The position numbers and the translations under genes were made by a program. The notes beneath the pieces were generated by a model. That model saw only the letters and a program-made list of their open reading frames with translations, searched no databases and was not told the DNA's origin. This document shows positions 1-7,234 of a stretch of DNA of 62,205 bases, piece by piece; positions within the stretch are counted from its first letter, which is position 1, and each line of letters starts with the position of its first letter. Origin of the DNA: Alloboseaceae bacterium BT-24-1 (GTDB lineage Bacteria > Pseudomonadota > Alphaproteobacteria > Rhizobiales > Beijerinckiaceae); NCBI GenBank assembly GCA_025846845.1, contig JAOYTL010000026.1, forward strand, positions 1 to 62,205, written 5' to 3'.

Positions 1-17
1 GGTGGTGGGGGAAGCAG
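1..17. repeat. attL core, left copy of 17 bp terminal direct repeat
   Basis: The first 17 bases are repeated exactly as the last 17 bases of the window. Together with an integrase gene ending 24 bp before the right copy, this fits prophage attachment cores. On the minus strand the repeat can be read as the end of a tRNA gene: CTGC (3' side of a T stem), TTCCCCC (acceptor), A (discriminator), CCA. An alternative is a terminal overlap left by assembly of a circular molecule. Confidence 0.75.
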
Positions 18-36
18 TTTTCCCACAAATGAGATA

Positions 37-49
37 AATCAATACGTTA
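37..49 (+). promoter_or_regulatory. IHF-consensus site beside attL
   Basis: The bases AATCAATACGTTA match the IHF consensus WATCAANNNNTTR at every defined position. The site lies 20 bp inside the att core. In lambda-type integration IHF bends the attP arms, so this is the expected place for such a site. Binding is inferred from sequence only. Confidence 0.5.
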
Positions 50-55
50 CGGCGG

Positions 56-114
56 GGTGCGGGCGAAAATCACCCCTTTGGGCGCATTGGTCTTTTTCGC
101 GCGCCGCCCGCACC
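56..114. repeat. Inverted repeat between attL and first gene
   Basis: GGTGCGGGCG at 56-65 is the exact reverse complement of 105-114, with a 39 bp spacer. No T tract follows on either strand, so it is not an obvious intrinsic terminator. It could be part of the attP arm or a transcript structure ahead of the accessory genes. Confidence 0.5.
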
Positions 115-168
115 ACAAACCCGACCTCGTCCCTTCTCCCCCCTCCCCCGGTGGAGGGCTGAGCCGCC

Positions 169-837
169 ATGGACAGGCCAATCCTCTTTTCGGCGCCGAT
201 GGTGCGTGCGCTCTTGGAAGGGCGGAAGACGCAGACGCGGCGCATCCTGAAGCCGCAGCCCCCGCGTTTTGACCACTACGGCCGCGACATCATGGATTGG
301 GGTTTGTCGGGCATCTATCAGGACGACGAAAACGAAGGCACCAATCGGTGGTGGCTCGACGTCCAAACTGATGTCGATGACAACAGCCATCGAGAATTCA
401 AGGTTCTCGCGGGCGTTGGTGACCGCCTGTGGGTGCGCGAAGCCCTCGATCTCGGCGAGCCCCAGTACATCATCGGCCACTGCACCTATGCAGCGGACGA
501 GGTCGATGTCGACCTGTCGCCAGCGGGAGCGGCGGCATGGGCCGGTGCTTACAAGCGGCGGCATGTGCCCCCGATCCACATGCCCCGCTGGGCCTCCCGC
601 CTGACGCTGGCAGTCACCGATGTGCGCGTGCAGCGGTTGACAGAGATCAGTGACGAGGATGCTGCGGCGGAAGGCGTGATGCCAGGCTTCGGCGGCGGAC
701 CGATCATTGAAGACTTCCTCTGCCTCTGGAACAGCATCCACGGCCCATTCGCCTGCGACGCCAACCCCTGGGTCGCCGCCTACACCTTCACCGTAGAGCG
801 CCGGAACATCGACGCCCCCTCAGACCGGAGGGAGTGA
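169..837 (+). CDS. ASCH/PUA-like phage protein
   Basis: 222 aa. The N-terminus RPILFSAPMVRALLEGRKTQ followed by TRR is the hallmark of a large family of phage and prophage proteins with an ASCH-like (PUA-superfamily) fold, presumed to bind RNA or modified nucleotides. DRLWVREAL near the middle and a W-rich C-terminus also fit the family. It is the first gene after attL and the first of a chain of overlapping + strand genes. Its stop overlaps the next start (TGATG). No promoter of its own is evident; in the circular genome it would lie downstream of the integrase gene. The biochemical role is unknown. Confidence 0.75.
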   Translation: MDRPILFSAPMVRALLEGRKTQTRRILKPQPPRFDHYGRDIMDWGLSGIYQDDENEGTNRWWLDVQTDVDDNSHREFKVLAGVGDRLWVREALDLGEPQYIIGHCTYAADEVDVDLSPAGAAAWAGAYKRRHVPPIHMPRWASRLTLAVTDVRVQRLTEISDEDAAAEGVMPGFGGGPIIEDFLCLWNSIHGPFACDANPWVAAYTFTVERRNIDAPSDRRE

Positions 838-1346
838 TGCGCTTCCTTACCTGCACCGGATGCAAATTCAACGGCGACTGCGATTTGGCTGCCGTGAAGC
901 GCGCGGATCTCAAGGGTCACGGCATCAGAACCATCAAGTTCGCCTGCAAGCGGCGAGCTGACATCTTCCAGCCGGGACAAGCGGCTCTGTTCACGACGTT
1001 CGTCTCTGACGAAGACGAGGCGCATCGTGGGGGCGTGATGGAGGTCACCTATCCCGGTCACGTCATCAAGCAAATGGGCAGCAAGGTCTTCGGCTTCATC
1101 AAGCCGGGCGCCGAGGATACGGACGGCTATGGCATCCCCTTCGAAGCCAAGGTTCGAGGCTACGTCAAGATGCCGCTCACCCGCGTAAAGACGGACGGCA
1201 GCCGCGACGCAGCCAACGTCGATTCCTGCAAGTGGTGCGGCCAGCATGTCGGTCTTGGCGATGTCTGCGGGAAAGACCCGTACTACACCCCGCCCAGCCA
1301 ATGTCTCGCGGCCGATCTCACCTCAGACCGGAGAGAGGGGCTATGA
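837..1346 (+). CDS. Hypothetical protein with N-terminal Cys pair
   Basis: 169 aa, not recognised. The start ATG at 837 overlaps the previous stop. The N-terminus MRFLTCTGCKFNGDC and a later CKWCGQH pair suggest zinc-binding knuckles. The last residues (CGKDPYYTPPSQCLAAD) add more cysteines. It is probably a small zinc-stabilised phage accessory protein. Translational coupling on both sides supports the reading frame; the function cannot be given. Confidence 0.6.
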   Translation: MRFLTCTGCKFNGDCDLAAVKRADLKGHGIRTIKFACKRRADIFQPGQAALFTTFVSDEDEAHRGGVMEVTYPGHVIKQMGSKVFGFIKPGAEDTDGYGIPFEAKVRGYVKMPLTRVKTDGSRDAANVDSCKWCGQHVGLGDVCGKDPYYTPPSQCLAADLTSDRREGL

Positions 1347-1822
1347 GCGCCGTCCCGTATGCCAGCGCGACTTCTGGTGCGGCAGCTCGCGAGGAGATCA
1401 CCAAGCTTCTGCGCCGCATGGGATGCGAGAGCGTCGGCTTCATGGAGCGCTTCCATGACAAGACGATCCTGCTGGCCTTCGAGCATCGCGGGCGCCAGAT
1501 CCAGTTTGAGGCTTCGGCCCGTGGCTGGGCAGCATGGTTCCTGAAGGAGAACCCTTGGAACAGCCGCATGCGGCGCACCAAGGCGCAGCATGACGCCGCC
1601 GCGCTCGATCAGGGCCTCATCGCCGTCAATTCGATCCTTCGCGATTGGGTGAAGGGTCAGGTCACCGCCGTCGAATGCGGCCTGATGCCTGCCGAAGCTG
1701 TGTTCTTGGCGCACATGGTTACGGGCGACGGTCGGACCGTTCTACAGCGCTTCGAAGAGACGAAGCTGTTGCCTCCGCCCACCCCCGCCCCCGGCACAGG
1801 GGAGGGGCAGACCGATGGCTAG
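1343..1822 (+). CDS. Hypothetical phage accessory protein
   Basis: 159 aa. The start at 1343 follows GAGAGAGGGG and overlaps the previous stop by 4 bp (ATGA). The central part (HDKTILLAFEHRGRQIQF, then WAAWFLKENPWNSRMRRTKA) looks like a compact globular domain. It resembles uncharacterised proteins of rhizobial-type prophages, but no function is known to me. The proline-rich tail (PPPTPAP) overlaps the next gene. Confidence 0.6.
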   Translation: MSAVPYASATSGAAAREEITKLLRRMGCESVGFMERFHDKTILLAFEHRGRQIQFEASARGWAAWFLKENPWNSRMRRTKAQHDAAALDQGLIAVNSILRDWVKGQVTAVECGLMPAEAVFLAHMVTGDGRTVLQRFEETKLLPPPTPAPGTGEGQTDG

Positions 1823-2039
1823 CGTGTCCGCTGACAACTACGGACGGAACGACCCCGTGTTCCTCCGCTACTACGCCGCCGTTCTGACGCGCGAGGCGGA
1901 CGCGCGTCCCGGCTCGAATTGCCAGTGGATGCGCGACGGAGCGTCTCGTGCCCTTCGCCAAGCAGACGAGCTTTCCACTCCAGATCAAGGCGACCTGTTC
2001 GCCACCAACATCACCGCAGGAGAAAGCGATGGCCGCTGA
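1815..2039 (+). CDS. Small hypothetical protein
   Basis: 74 aa. It overlaps the preceding gene by 8 bp and the next gene by 11 bp. NDPVFLRYYAAVLTREADAR and SRALRQADEL give a predicted helical protein. Not recognised. Its place in an uninterrupted chain of overlapping genes is the main support. Confidence 0.5.
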   Translation: MASVSADNYGRNDPVFLRYYAAVLTREADARPGSNCQWMRDGASRALRQADELSTPDQGDLFATNITAGESDGR

Positions 2040-2256
2040 GACGATCCTGCCGCCAGACGACCTCAAGGTTGAGGTTTGGCCCTACGGCGAGAGCAAGGGT
2101 GGGCAACACGTCGGCATCAACTCGGGCGTGAAGGTCACGCACCTCCCGACGAGAACCGTCGCCATCGTCGAGAGCTGCCGATCGCAATTCCGCAACCGCG
2201 AGATCGCCTTGGACATGATCCTTGCCGCGGTCACTCACCCGAGGTTCGACCGATGA
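2029..2256 (+). CDS. Mini release-factor-like protein with GGQ motif
   Basis: 75 aa. It carries the catalytic GGQ tripeptide (residues 24-26) in the context SKGGQHVGINSGVKVTHLPT, followed by CRSQFRNREIALDMI. This is the pattern of domain 3 of class-I peptide-chain release factors and of ArfB/YaeJ, where GGQ triggers hydrolysis of peptidyl-tRNA on the ribosome. Codon-recognition domains and the basic ArfB C-terminal tail are both absent, so how it would reach the ribosome is unclear. The start at 2029 is preceded by AGGAGA; an in-frame upstream start at 1948 has no such signal. Small GGQ proteins of this kind occur in other phages, but their role is unknown to me. Rescue, release or translation shut-off are possibilities. 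Confidence 0.75.
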   Translation: MAAETILPPDDLKVEVWPYGESKGGQHVGINSGVKVTHLPTRTVAIVESCRSQFRNREIALDMILAAVTHPRFDR

Positions 2257-2651
2257 CCGCCCCACTCCCCCCAACGACCGCGAGCGATGCTGAGCTGGTG
2301 GCGTCCAAGCTACGGGCGCGTGCCGAAAGCTTCGGCCGGTTGCACGGCAACTACCTCTATTATGGCGCTGGCGACAGCCTCACCGACAAAGAAGCCGCCG
2401 TCCTCATCGACAAGCTGAGCGCCGAAGTGGCGGCGCTGCATGTGCGCTTCGGTCAGCTTCATGCGGCTAAGGATATTCACGCCGAAATGCGCCACGCCGC
2501 CGAAACGGAAGCCGCCGGGCTGCGGAAAGCGGCGAAGTGCGCGCTGGGGCACCTCACCGGCAACATGGATGGCGACATGGACCTCGGGGATCCGGTCGAG
2601 ATGCTCCGAGCAGCCCTCACTCCCCGCATGGAGACGTCCGATGTCACCTGA
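2253..2651 (+). CDS. Hypothetical protein, helical
   Basis: 132 aa. The start overlaps the previous stop (ATGA). Predominantly helical and charged (LTDKEAAVLIDKLSAEVAAL, then HAEMRHAAETEAAGLRKAAK), probably coiled coil. Not recognised. Its end overlaps the next gene by 11 bp. Confidence 0.55.
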   Translation: MTAPLPPTTASDAELVASKLRARAESFGRLHGNYLYYGAGDSLTDKEAAVLIDKLSAEVAALHVRFGQLHAAKDIHAEMRHAAETEAAGLRKAAKCALGHLTGNMDGDMDLGDPVEMLRAALTPRMETSDVT

Positions 2652-2931
2652 GCAAGAAGAAGCCATCCTGAAGTTCATGAACACGCCGCGCGCATTCGTT
2701 CGGGTCTACGAGATGCCCGACAAGCTGACCAACGGCTACTGCTTTGGCGGCGGCGTTCCGATCACGTTCATGAACGTGGACTGGTTTGAGCACCCGATCG
2801 GGGACCGAACCGACCTCGAAACCTTCATCAAAAGCAAGCGCTATTACAACCCCGCCAAGCGCTTCCTCGTACAGAGCGACGAGCCGAACTTCACCTTCAC
2901 GCTCGCCATGGAGGCGGACAATGCAGTTTAA
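2641..2931 (+). CDS. Small hypothetical protein
   Basis: 96 aa starting MSPEQEEAILKFMNTPRAFV. It has mixed alpha/beta composition with aromatic residues (FVRVYEMPDKLTNGYCFGG) and no recognisable motif. It lies in the overlapping gene chain, 11 bp over each neighbour. Confidence 0.55.
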   Translation: MSPEQEEAILKFMNTPRAFVRVYEMPDKLTNGYCFGGGVPITFMNVDWFEHPIGDRTDLETFIKSKRYYNPAKRFLVQSDEPNFTFTLAMEADNAV

Positions 2932-4366
2932 CGAGAAGGCGCTGGGGGCACTCGGACGTCTGATTTCGGACATGCGCGCCCATGTCGATACGAACAGAGA
3001 GCCGGCGGTGACGCTGTCTCGCGGGCTGTTCAATCGATACGTCGGCCGACTCTCTCGTATTGTCACCTCCCTTTCCCCCGACCCGCGCCCTGGGGCTGGG
3101 GCTGCGAGCGGGGTGCGGGTGAAGCCGCTGGAGTGGGACCCGTTTCGATCCCGGACGCCGTTCGGCAGCTACCGCGTGTCAGAGCATCCGATGGCGGACG
3201 GCGGTTTCGGTGCATGGTTCGAAGGTTTTTCGATCGGCGGCGGCTTTTTGAGCACGATCACTGCGAAGGAAGCCTGCCAAGCCGACTACTCCGCCCGCAT
3301 CCTAGCCGCTCTTGCGCCCAGCCCGAGCGCGGGGGAGCCGGTTGCGTGGCGCTGGCGACACTGTGGCGAACAAGGCTGGCGGCTATCTTGGGATAAGCCG
3401 TTCAACCCGGGCATCGAATTGAAGCCCCTCTACGAAGACACGACAGCGGTTCTTGTCGAACTCGCCAACGCGCGCGCCACCCCTCCCACGACGCCCGTCC
3501 AGCCGACCGCGAGCGTGGAGGCGGTGGCTGTGAAGGCGCTTGAGGAGATTTCCAAATGGCCCAACAGGCGCGGGTCTAGCACGGAAATGCAGCTTCACGC
3601 GCATGAAGTACTTGCACAGCTCGCCTCCCTCACCCCGGCCTCGACGCAAGGGGATGGGGGCGACATCGAACGTCATGCTCGAGACTACAATGAGCTTCGA
3701 GAGACATATGATATAACCGCCGCTGACCGTGTTCGACTACGGGATGCGCTGGCAGCCCTTGTCCTCACCATTGACGCGGGAGGCGCCACGCTTGGCGCGA
3801 TGGCCGACGCTCGTGCCGCTCTCGCCCCCTCTCTATCGCCCGTGTCTGCTCCCTCGCCTGCGGGCGGGGTAAGGGAGGTGGTCGATGAAGCAGGACTGCT
3901 GCCATGCCCATTTTGTGGAAGCAGTGCGACAATGTCGAGGATGGACGACAAGGACGAGCGGCGCTGGTTCGCTCGTTCAATCTCTTGTGACGGCTGCGAC
4001 GCAACAATCGAAGAGGCAATCTCGTTTGGTGCCTACGTAAAGCTGTCTCCCGAGCAAGCTGCGGCTGAGTTAGCCGAACGCGCCGCGCAAACGTGGAACT
4101 GCCGGGTAGCCGGCCTGTCCTCTCCCGCGACGGATGGGGAGGTGGTGGAGCCCCGGTTGACCGAGGCAATGATCCGAGCCGCGTGCAAAGCGTTCTACAG
4201 GACCGACAACATCGACGGCGTGTCGCTGGCTTTCCGGGGAAGCGACCACACGTTCCGTTCAGCCTTCAAGCGGATGTGGAAAGGCGCTTGCCGCGCCGCC
4301 CCCGGCCATGGGGAGGGGTGCCTGTGGGCGCCCGGTCCGAGCCAGAGGGCCGCGCTCGTACGCTGA
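2921..4366 (+). CDS. Modular phage protein with Lar-like zinc ribbon
   Basis: 481 aa from the ATG at 2921. It looks assembled from short modules joined by Pro/Ala linkers. Residues 67-130 match the common phage module VKPLEW...ADYSARILAAL. Residues 139-170 carry EPVAWRWR. A coiled section (about 245-300) follows. Residues 326-396 form a Lar-like zinc ribbon: LLPCPFCGSS (C329, C332), then CDGCD (C356, C359), then AAQTWNCR. Lar proteins of Rac and lambdoid phages relieve type I restriction, but such ribbons are widespread and activity here is inference. The C-terminal 80 residues contain a TEAMIRAACKAFY helix typical of other phage small proteins. The modular structure and linkers are unusual for one gene. 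Confidence 0.6.
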   Translation: MQFNEKALGALGRLISDMRAHVDTNREPAVTLSRGLFNRYVGRLSRIVTSLSPDPRPGAGAASGVRVKPLEWDPFRSRTPFGSYRVSEHPMADGGFGAWFEGFSIGGGFLSTITAKEACQADYSARILAALAPSPSAGEPVAWRWRHCGEQGWRLSWDKPFNPGIELKPLYEDTTAVLVELANARATPPTTPVQPTASVEAVAVKALEEISKWPNRRGSSTEMQLHAHEVLAQLASLTPASTQGDGGDIERHARDYNELRETYDITAADRVRLRDALAALVLTIDAGGATLGAMADARAALAPSLSPVSAPSPAGGVREVVDEAGLLPCPFCGSSATMSRMDDKDERRWFARSISCDGCDATIEEAISFGAYVKLSPEQAAAELAERAAQTWNCRVAGLSSPATDGEVVEPRLTEAMIRAACKAFYRTDNIDGVSLAFRGSDHTFRSAFKRMWKGACRAAPGHGEGCLWAPGPSQRAALVR

Positions 4367-4659
4367 TCGACCGATCCCAATCGCACTTTAAGGCAGGCCA
4401 CGCTCCGCGCGGTCAGGACGGGAGCGGGGCCAAGCTGACCGAGGAATTAGCTGTCGAGGTGCTTAAGGCTGCGGCAGCGGGTGAAGGTACGAAGTCACTG
4501 GCGACCCGCCATGGATTGAACCGTTCTACTGTGCAAGGCCTCCTGCGAGGCGATACATGGAAGCACCTTCAGCGACCGCCGGGCCTGCCTCGCAGATCCG
4601 GGTTTTACATTCGAAACCGGAACGCCGCCCTCAAGGAGGCCAGCAGCCATGCCGACTGA
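4324..4659 (+). CDS. Small helix-turn-helix protein
   Basis: 111 aa if the GTG at 4324 is used; it overlaps the preceding gene by 43 bp. Residues about 38-83 (KLTEELAVEVLKAAAAGEGT, SLATRHGLNRSTVQGLLRGD, TWKHL) form a helix-turn-helix like the C-terminal DNA-binding segment of HNH homing endonucleases. No HNH catalytic motif is present upstream, so it may be the remnant of such an enzyme or a free-standing DNA-binding protein. The start is uncertain. Confidence 0.5.
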   Translation: MGARSEPEGRARTLIDRSQSHFKAGHAPRGQDGSGAKLTEELAVEVLKAAAAGEGTKSLATRHGLNRSTVQGLLRGDTWKHLQRPPGLPRRSGFYIRNRNAALKEASSHAD

Positions 4660-5026
4660 CCTGAAGGGGCTGGAGGTGGTCGCGCGGGCCATCTACGAAG
4701 CCATGGGCTACGCTTATGCCGGCCGCACGATCAACGCAGCAGGCGGCGCGTATGGAGAGTGGAGAACGGCTTGCATTGCTGCCGACGCCGCCATCCTCGC
4801 CTACGAATCCGCCAAGCCGAAGGAGACGGACACACTCCATATTCGCGCGATGCTTGCCGCGGCGGACGAGGATGACCTGTATCGCGAGATTGCGAACCGT
4901 CTCGGAGCGTCATGGACGGCCCCGAATGGCCGCAGCTACGGCCCGGCTCAGCCCCGAGCCATGCCCTCAGCGGCGGGAGACGACGATCGCGGCTATGACC
5001 GCGCGGCCGATGCGGAGACGTGGTGA
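4649..5026 (+). CDS. Hypothetical phage protein
   Basis: 125 aa with a strong ribosome binding site (AAGGAGG about 10 bp upstream). The N-terminal part (GLEVVARAIYEAMGY, then EWRTACIAADAAILAY) resembles a helical module repeated in many phage small proteins, including the C-terminal part of the gene at 2921-4366. Its acidic C-terminus (DDDRGYDRAADAETW) is probably disordered. No function can be assigned. Confidence 0.6.
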   Translation: MPTDLKGLEVVARAIYEAMGYAYAGRTINAAGGAYGEWRTACIAADAAILAYESAKPKETDTLHIRAMLAAADEDDLYREIANRLGASWTAPNGRSYGPAQPRAMPSAAGDDDRGYDRAADAETW

Positions 5027-5496
5027 TGAGCAAAACGACAGCTAGCCCCGCTGCACCTGTGGTGCCGGGGGAGGAGATCGCGCGGGATATTGCGGCCTTC
5101 CTGAAGCTGCGCGACGAAGAGGTCACTGACCCAGACGAGCGCACGGACGAAGAGCGAGCCGAAAGTGCTCTGGCCATCCTCGACATCATCCGCCCGGCTT
5201 TCGACGCGAAGGACCGACAGGTGCGCGAACTGGCACTCTTGCTCGACAAGCAGATGGGCACGCCTTGCGAGCAAATCCGGCATCAGCAAGAAGTCGAGGC
5301 TCTACAAGCCAAGCTCGCGCAGGCGGGGGAGGCTATGGAGCCGTTTGCGGGTTATTACGGGCCGCACTACCCGGACACGGACGACCGCGGGGTGCCATTG
5401 CCGGATGAGGACGGGACCGGCTGGGTTTATCTGACCGTGGGGGATTTCCGCCGCGCGCGTTCCGCAGCCTCTGATATTCGGGGAGAGAAGACGTGA
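5026..5496 (+). CDS. Hypothetical coiled-coil protein
   Basis: 156 aa. The start ATG at 5026 overlaps the previous stop (TGATG). The central coiled coil is RQVRELALLLDKQM then QQEVEALQAKLAQAGEAM. The C-terminal GWVYLTVGDFRRARSAASDI is a module common in phage small genes. Not recognised further. Confidence 0.6.
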   Translation: MSKTTASPAAPVVPGEEIARDIAAFLKLRDEEVTDPDERTDEERAESALAILDIIRPAFDAKDRQVRELALLLDKQMGTPCEQIRHQQEVEALQAKLAQAGEAMEPFAGYYGPHYPDTDDRGVPLPDEDGTGWVYLTVGDFRRARSAASDIRGEKT

Positions 5497-5732
5497 GGCT
5501 GACGAAGGCTCAACTCGAAATCGCCAAGCGACTCGGCGACCAAGAAGCGCTGCGGCAAGCTCCCTACTTCGTAGTCGGGCATCGAACAATCGGCGACGTT
5601 TCGATGTTCGAAAAGATGGCGGCCAAAGGCGCGGTCAGGCTCGAAACGGTGGGCGCCAGCACATTCGCGAAATTGACCGAGGCCGGGCACGCCGCCGTCG
5701 TCGCCCTCGCCACCGTCAAGGAGACGCCGTAA
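5493..5732 (+). CDS. Small hypothetical protein, winged-helix-like
   Basis: 79 aa, GTG start overlapping the previous stop (GTGA). The arrangement of helices and the segment MAAKGAVRLETVGASTFAKL, then TEAGHAAV, looks like a small winged-helix domain such as those that read out restriction or regulatory sites. This is a weak structural guess. Confidence 0.5.
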   Translation: MRLTKAQLEIAKRLGDQEALRQAPYFVVGHRTIGDVSMFEKMAAKGAVRLETVGASTFAKLTEAGHAAVVALATVKETP

Positions 5733-5741
5733 TCTGGAGGG

Positions 5742-5945
5742 ATGAAACTGCCTCTCAAAGTCAGACGCGTTCACGAAAGCTACCAGATCACCGACGCTGT
5801 TGGGCGCGGCATCTTCCTGTATTTCGAGGATGATCCGTTCATTCGATCGGCAGCCAAGGAACGCTGGTCGCCAGAGGAAGCCGAAGCCCTCGCCAAGCGG
5901 ATAGCCCGCTTGCTGACCGATGATGAACAAAACCGAGAACATTGA
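5742..5945 (+). CDS. Small hypothetical protein
   Basis: 67 aa, preceded by CTGGAGGG. An N-terminal beta section (VHESYQITDAVGRGIFLYFE) is followed by a helix (SPEEAEALAKRIARLL). Typical of small phage proteins of unknown role. Confidence 0.5.
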   Translation: MKLPLKVRRVHESYQITDAVGRGIFLYFEDDPFIRSAAKERWSPEEAEALAKRIARLLTDDEQNREH

Positions 5946-5951
5946 GCGCGG

Positions 5952-6161
5952 ATGGACGGAATGGCCAAGATCGGGTTTCTGGTTTTTTTAGGGTTCGTAA
6001 TTTCCGGCCTGTGGGTTGCATTGGAGATATTCAGCTACGGCTCCACAAAAGGCTGGCCGATGATTGGCAGCATGGCCCTAGCGATACCGGTATCAGGCGT
6101 CATCATTTTCATCGGGGTGCTCGTCAACGGCGCCATTGGAAAGCTTTCAGGCGGAAGCTGA
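5952..6161 (+). CDS. Small two-span membrane protein
   Basis: 69 aa with two hydrophobic stretches, residues about 5-25 (IGFLVFLGFVISGLWVAL) and about 36-60 (MIGSMALAIPVSGVIIFIGV). Probably an inner-membrane protein. It is the last + strand gene before the convergent late operon. Superinfection exclusion is a possible role, but only by analogy with other small phage membrane proteins. Confidence 0.55.
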   Translation: MDGMAKIGFLVFLGFVISGLWVALEIFSYGSTKGWPMIGSMALAIPVSGVIIFIGVLVNGAIGKLSGGS

Positions 6162-6206
6162 AAACGCAAAAAACACCCGCCCGTCCCGATGAAGGGACCG
6201 GCGGGT
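6160..6206 (-). terminator. Intrinsic terminator of the late operon
   Basis: A stem pairs 6175-6181 (ACCCGCC) with 6200-6206 and 6183-6187 with 6194-6198, with one C/C mismatch and a 6-base loop. On the minus strand it is followed by GTTTTTTGCGTTTT. It lies 18 bp past the last late gene. The + strand side has no T run, so it should stop only the late transcript. Confidence 0.8.
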
Positions 6207-6223
6207 AAAGCGATAGGGTCTGA

Positions 6224-6661
6224 TTAGCGGCGCGCTGGCCTCTGGAAACTCGTTCCGAACTGGCGCTCGATGATTTCTCTCATCACGCGGATATCCGCGG
6301 ACTGGCCGTTCACTGTATCAGTCAGGCGTTCGATCGATTTCCCGGTGTTGATGCCGGCCTGCTCGGCTACCGTGATCCGGTATTCTAGATTTTCGAGCTT
6401 CCTTAGAGAGATCTCGTGCTGGTTCAGACGTTGGTCGGTGCGGGTGTTTTCGGCCGTTGTCTGCGCCAAGCGCTCTCGATGAAGCTGCTCATGGCGTTGC
6501 TGCCATAGCTCAGTCTTCTCGTCAGCTGCGGCCTGACGGTTTTGCAGCACCCCGTAAGCGGTCCCGGTGCTGAAGACGCCTATGACGGCGCCGCCAATGA
6601 TGACCCAAGTGTTCAGATTCCACTCGATTTTGCCTTTCTCAGGCATTTTCATCTCTGTCAC
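6224..6661 (-). CDS. Membrane-anchored coiled-coil protein, possible spanin-like
   Basis: 145 aa. One N-terminal membrane segment (WVIIGGAVIGVFSTGTAYGV) is followed by a long coiled coil (ADEKTELWQQRHEQLHRERL, then LRKLENLEYRITVAEQ). It is the last gene of the late operon, just after holin and endolysin. The topology fits an i-spanin-like or cytoplasm/periplasm-spanning lysis accessory protein, though no o-spanin partner is evident. Confidence 0.55.
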   Translation of the reverse strand: MTEMKMPEKGKIEWNLNTWVIIGGAVIGVFSTGTAYGVLQNRQAAADEKTELWQQRHEQLHRERLAQTTAENTRTDQRLNQHEISLRKLENLEYRITVAEQAGINTGKSIERLTDTVNGQSADIRVMREIIERQFGTSFQRPARR

Positions 6662-6703
6662 CCCGGCTTACCTCGTCTTAGGCGTCGGCATAGGCGACGG
6701 TCG

Positions 6704-7234
6704 TCACTTGGAAGCGGCGATCTGCTTGATGGCGCTGTCCTTGGCTGCTGATCCTGCCGAGCTGCCGATCCAATACCCAACGACGGCAGTGGCCAGCGAC
6801 TGCCAGGCTCCCAGCAGATAGAGCGCCACATCAGCGCGAATGCCGGCGCTCTCCGGCTTCATGGCGAGGAACGACAGGCCAACGAAACCAGCCAGAACGA
6901 CAACCGACACGACGGGCGCGCCCCATGCGATCGTTGACCCCTTCTCGACGAGAGCCATGGTCTGATCGCGGGCGCCCTGCCGATCGCGTAGGATGGCCTC
7001 CAGATCGGCATTGAGAGCTGGCGCCTTCTCTGCCTCCACACGCTTCACGATGACCTCAGCCTGTGGGCCGCCGGTCTCGATAGCTGTCTTCACTGCCTCG
7101 GGTGTGGCAGGCGTCCCCAGCGCCTCCGCGAGAGCGCCAATAGCTGCCCCTGCGAGCGTCCCGACAGGACCACCGATGATGGTCCCGAGGATCGGCGCGC
7201 CGGCCTTCACCAGAGCTTGGATTAGGTCGTTCAT
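6704..7234 (-). CDS. Holin, GTA/3TM type
   Basis: 176 aa. A Gly/Ala-rich N-terminus (APILGTIIGGPVGTLAGAAI) is followed by a charged linker (residues about 50-95) and two C-terminal hydrophobic spans (WGAPVVSVVVLAGFVGLSFL and LLGAWQSLATAVVGYWIG). This is the pattern of the three-span holins known from gene-transfer agents and alphaproteobacterial phages. It would open the inner membrane so that the endolysin escapes. The start overlaps the endolysin stop (ATGA), giving a coupled lysis cassette. Confidence 0.75.
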   Translation of the reverse strand: MNDLIQALVKAGAPILGTIIGGPVGTLAGAAIGALAEALGTPATPEAVKTAIETGGPQAEVIVKRVEAEKAPALNADLEAILRDRQGARDQTMALVEKGSTIAWGAPVVSVVVLAGFVGLSFLAMKPESAGIRADVALYLLGAWQSLATAVVGYWIGSSAGSAAKDSAIKQIAASK

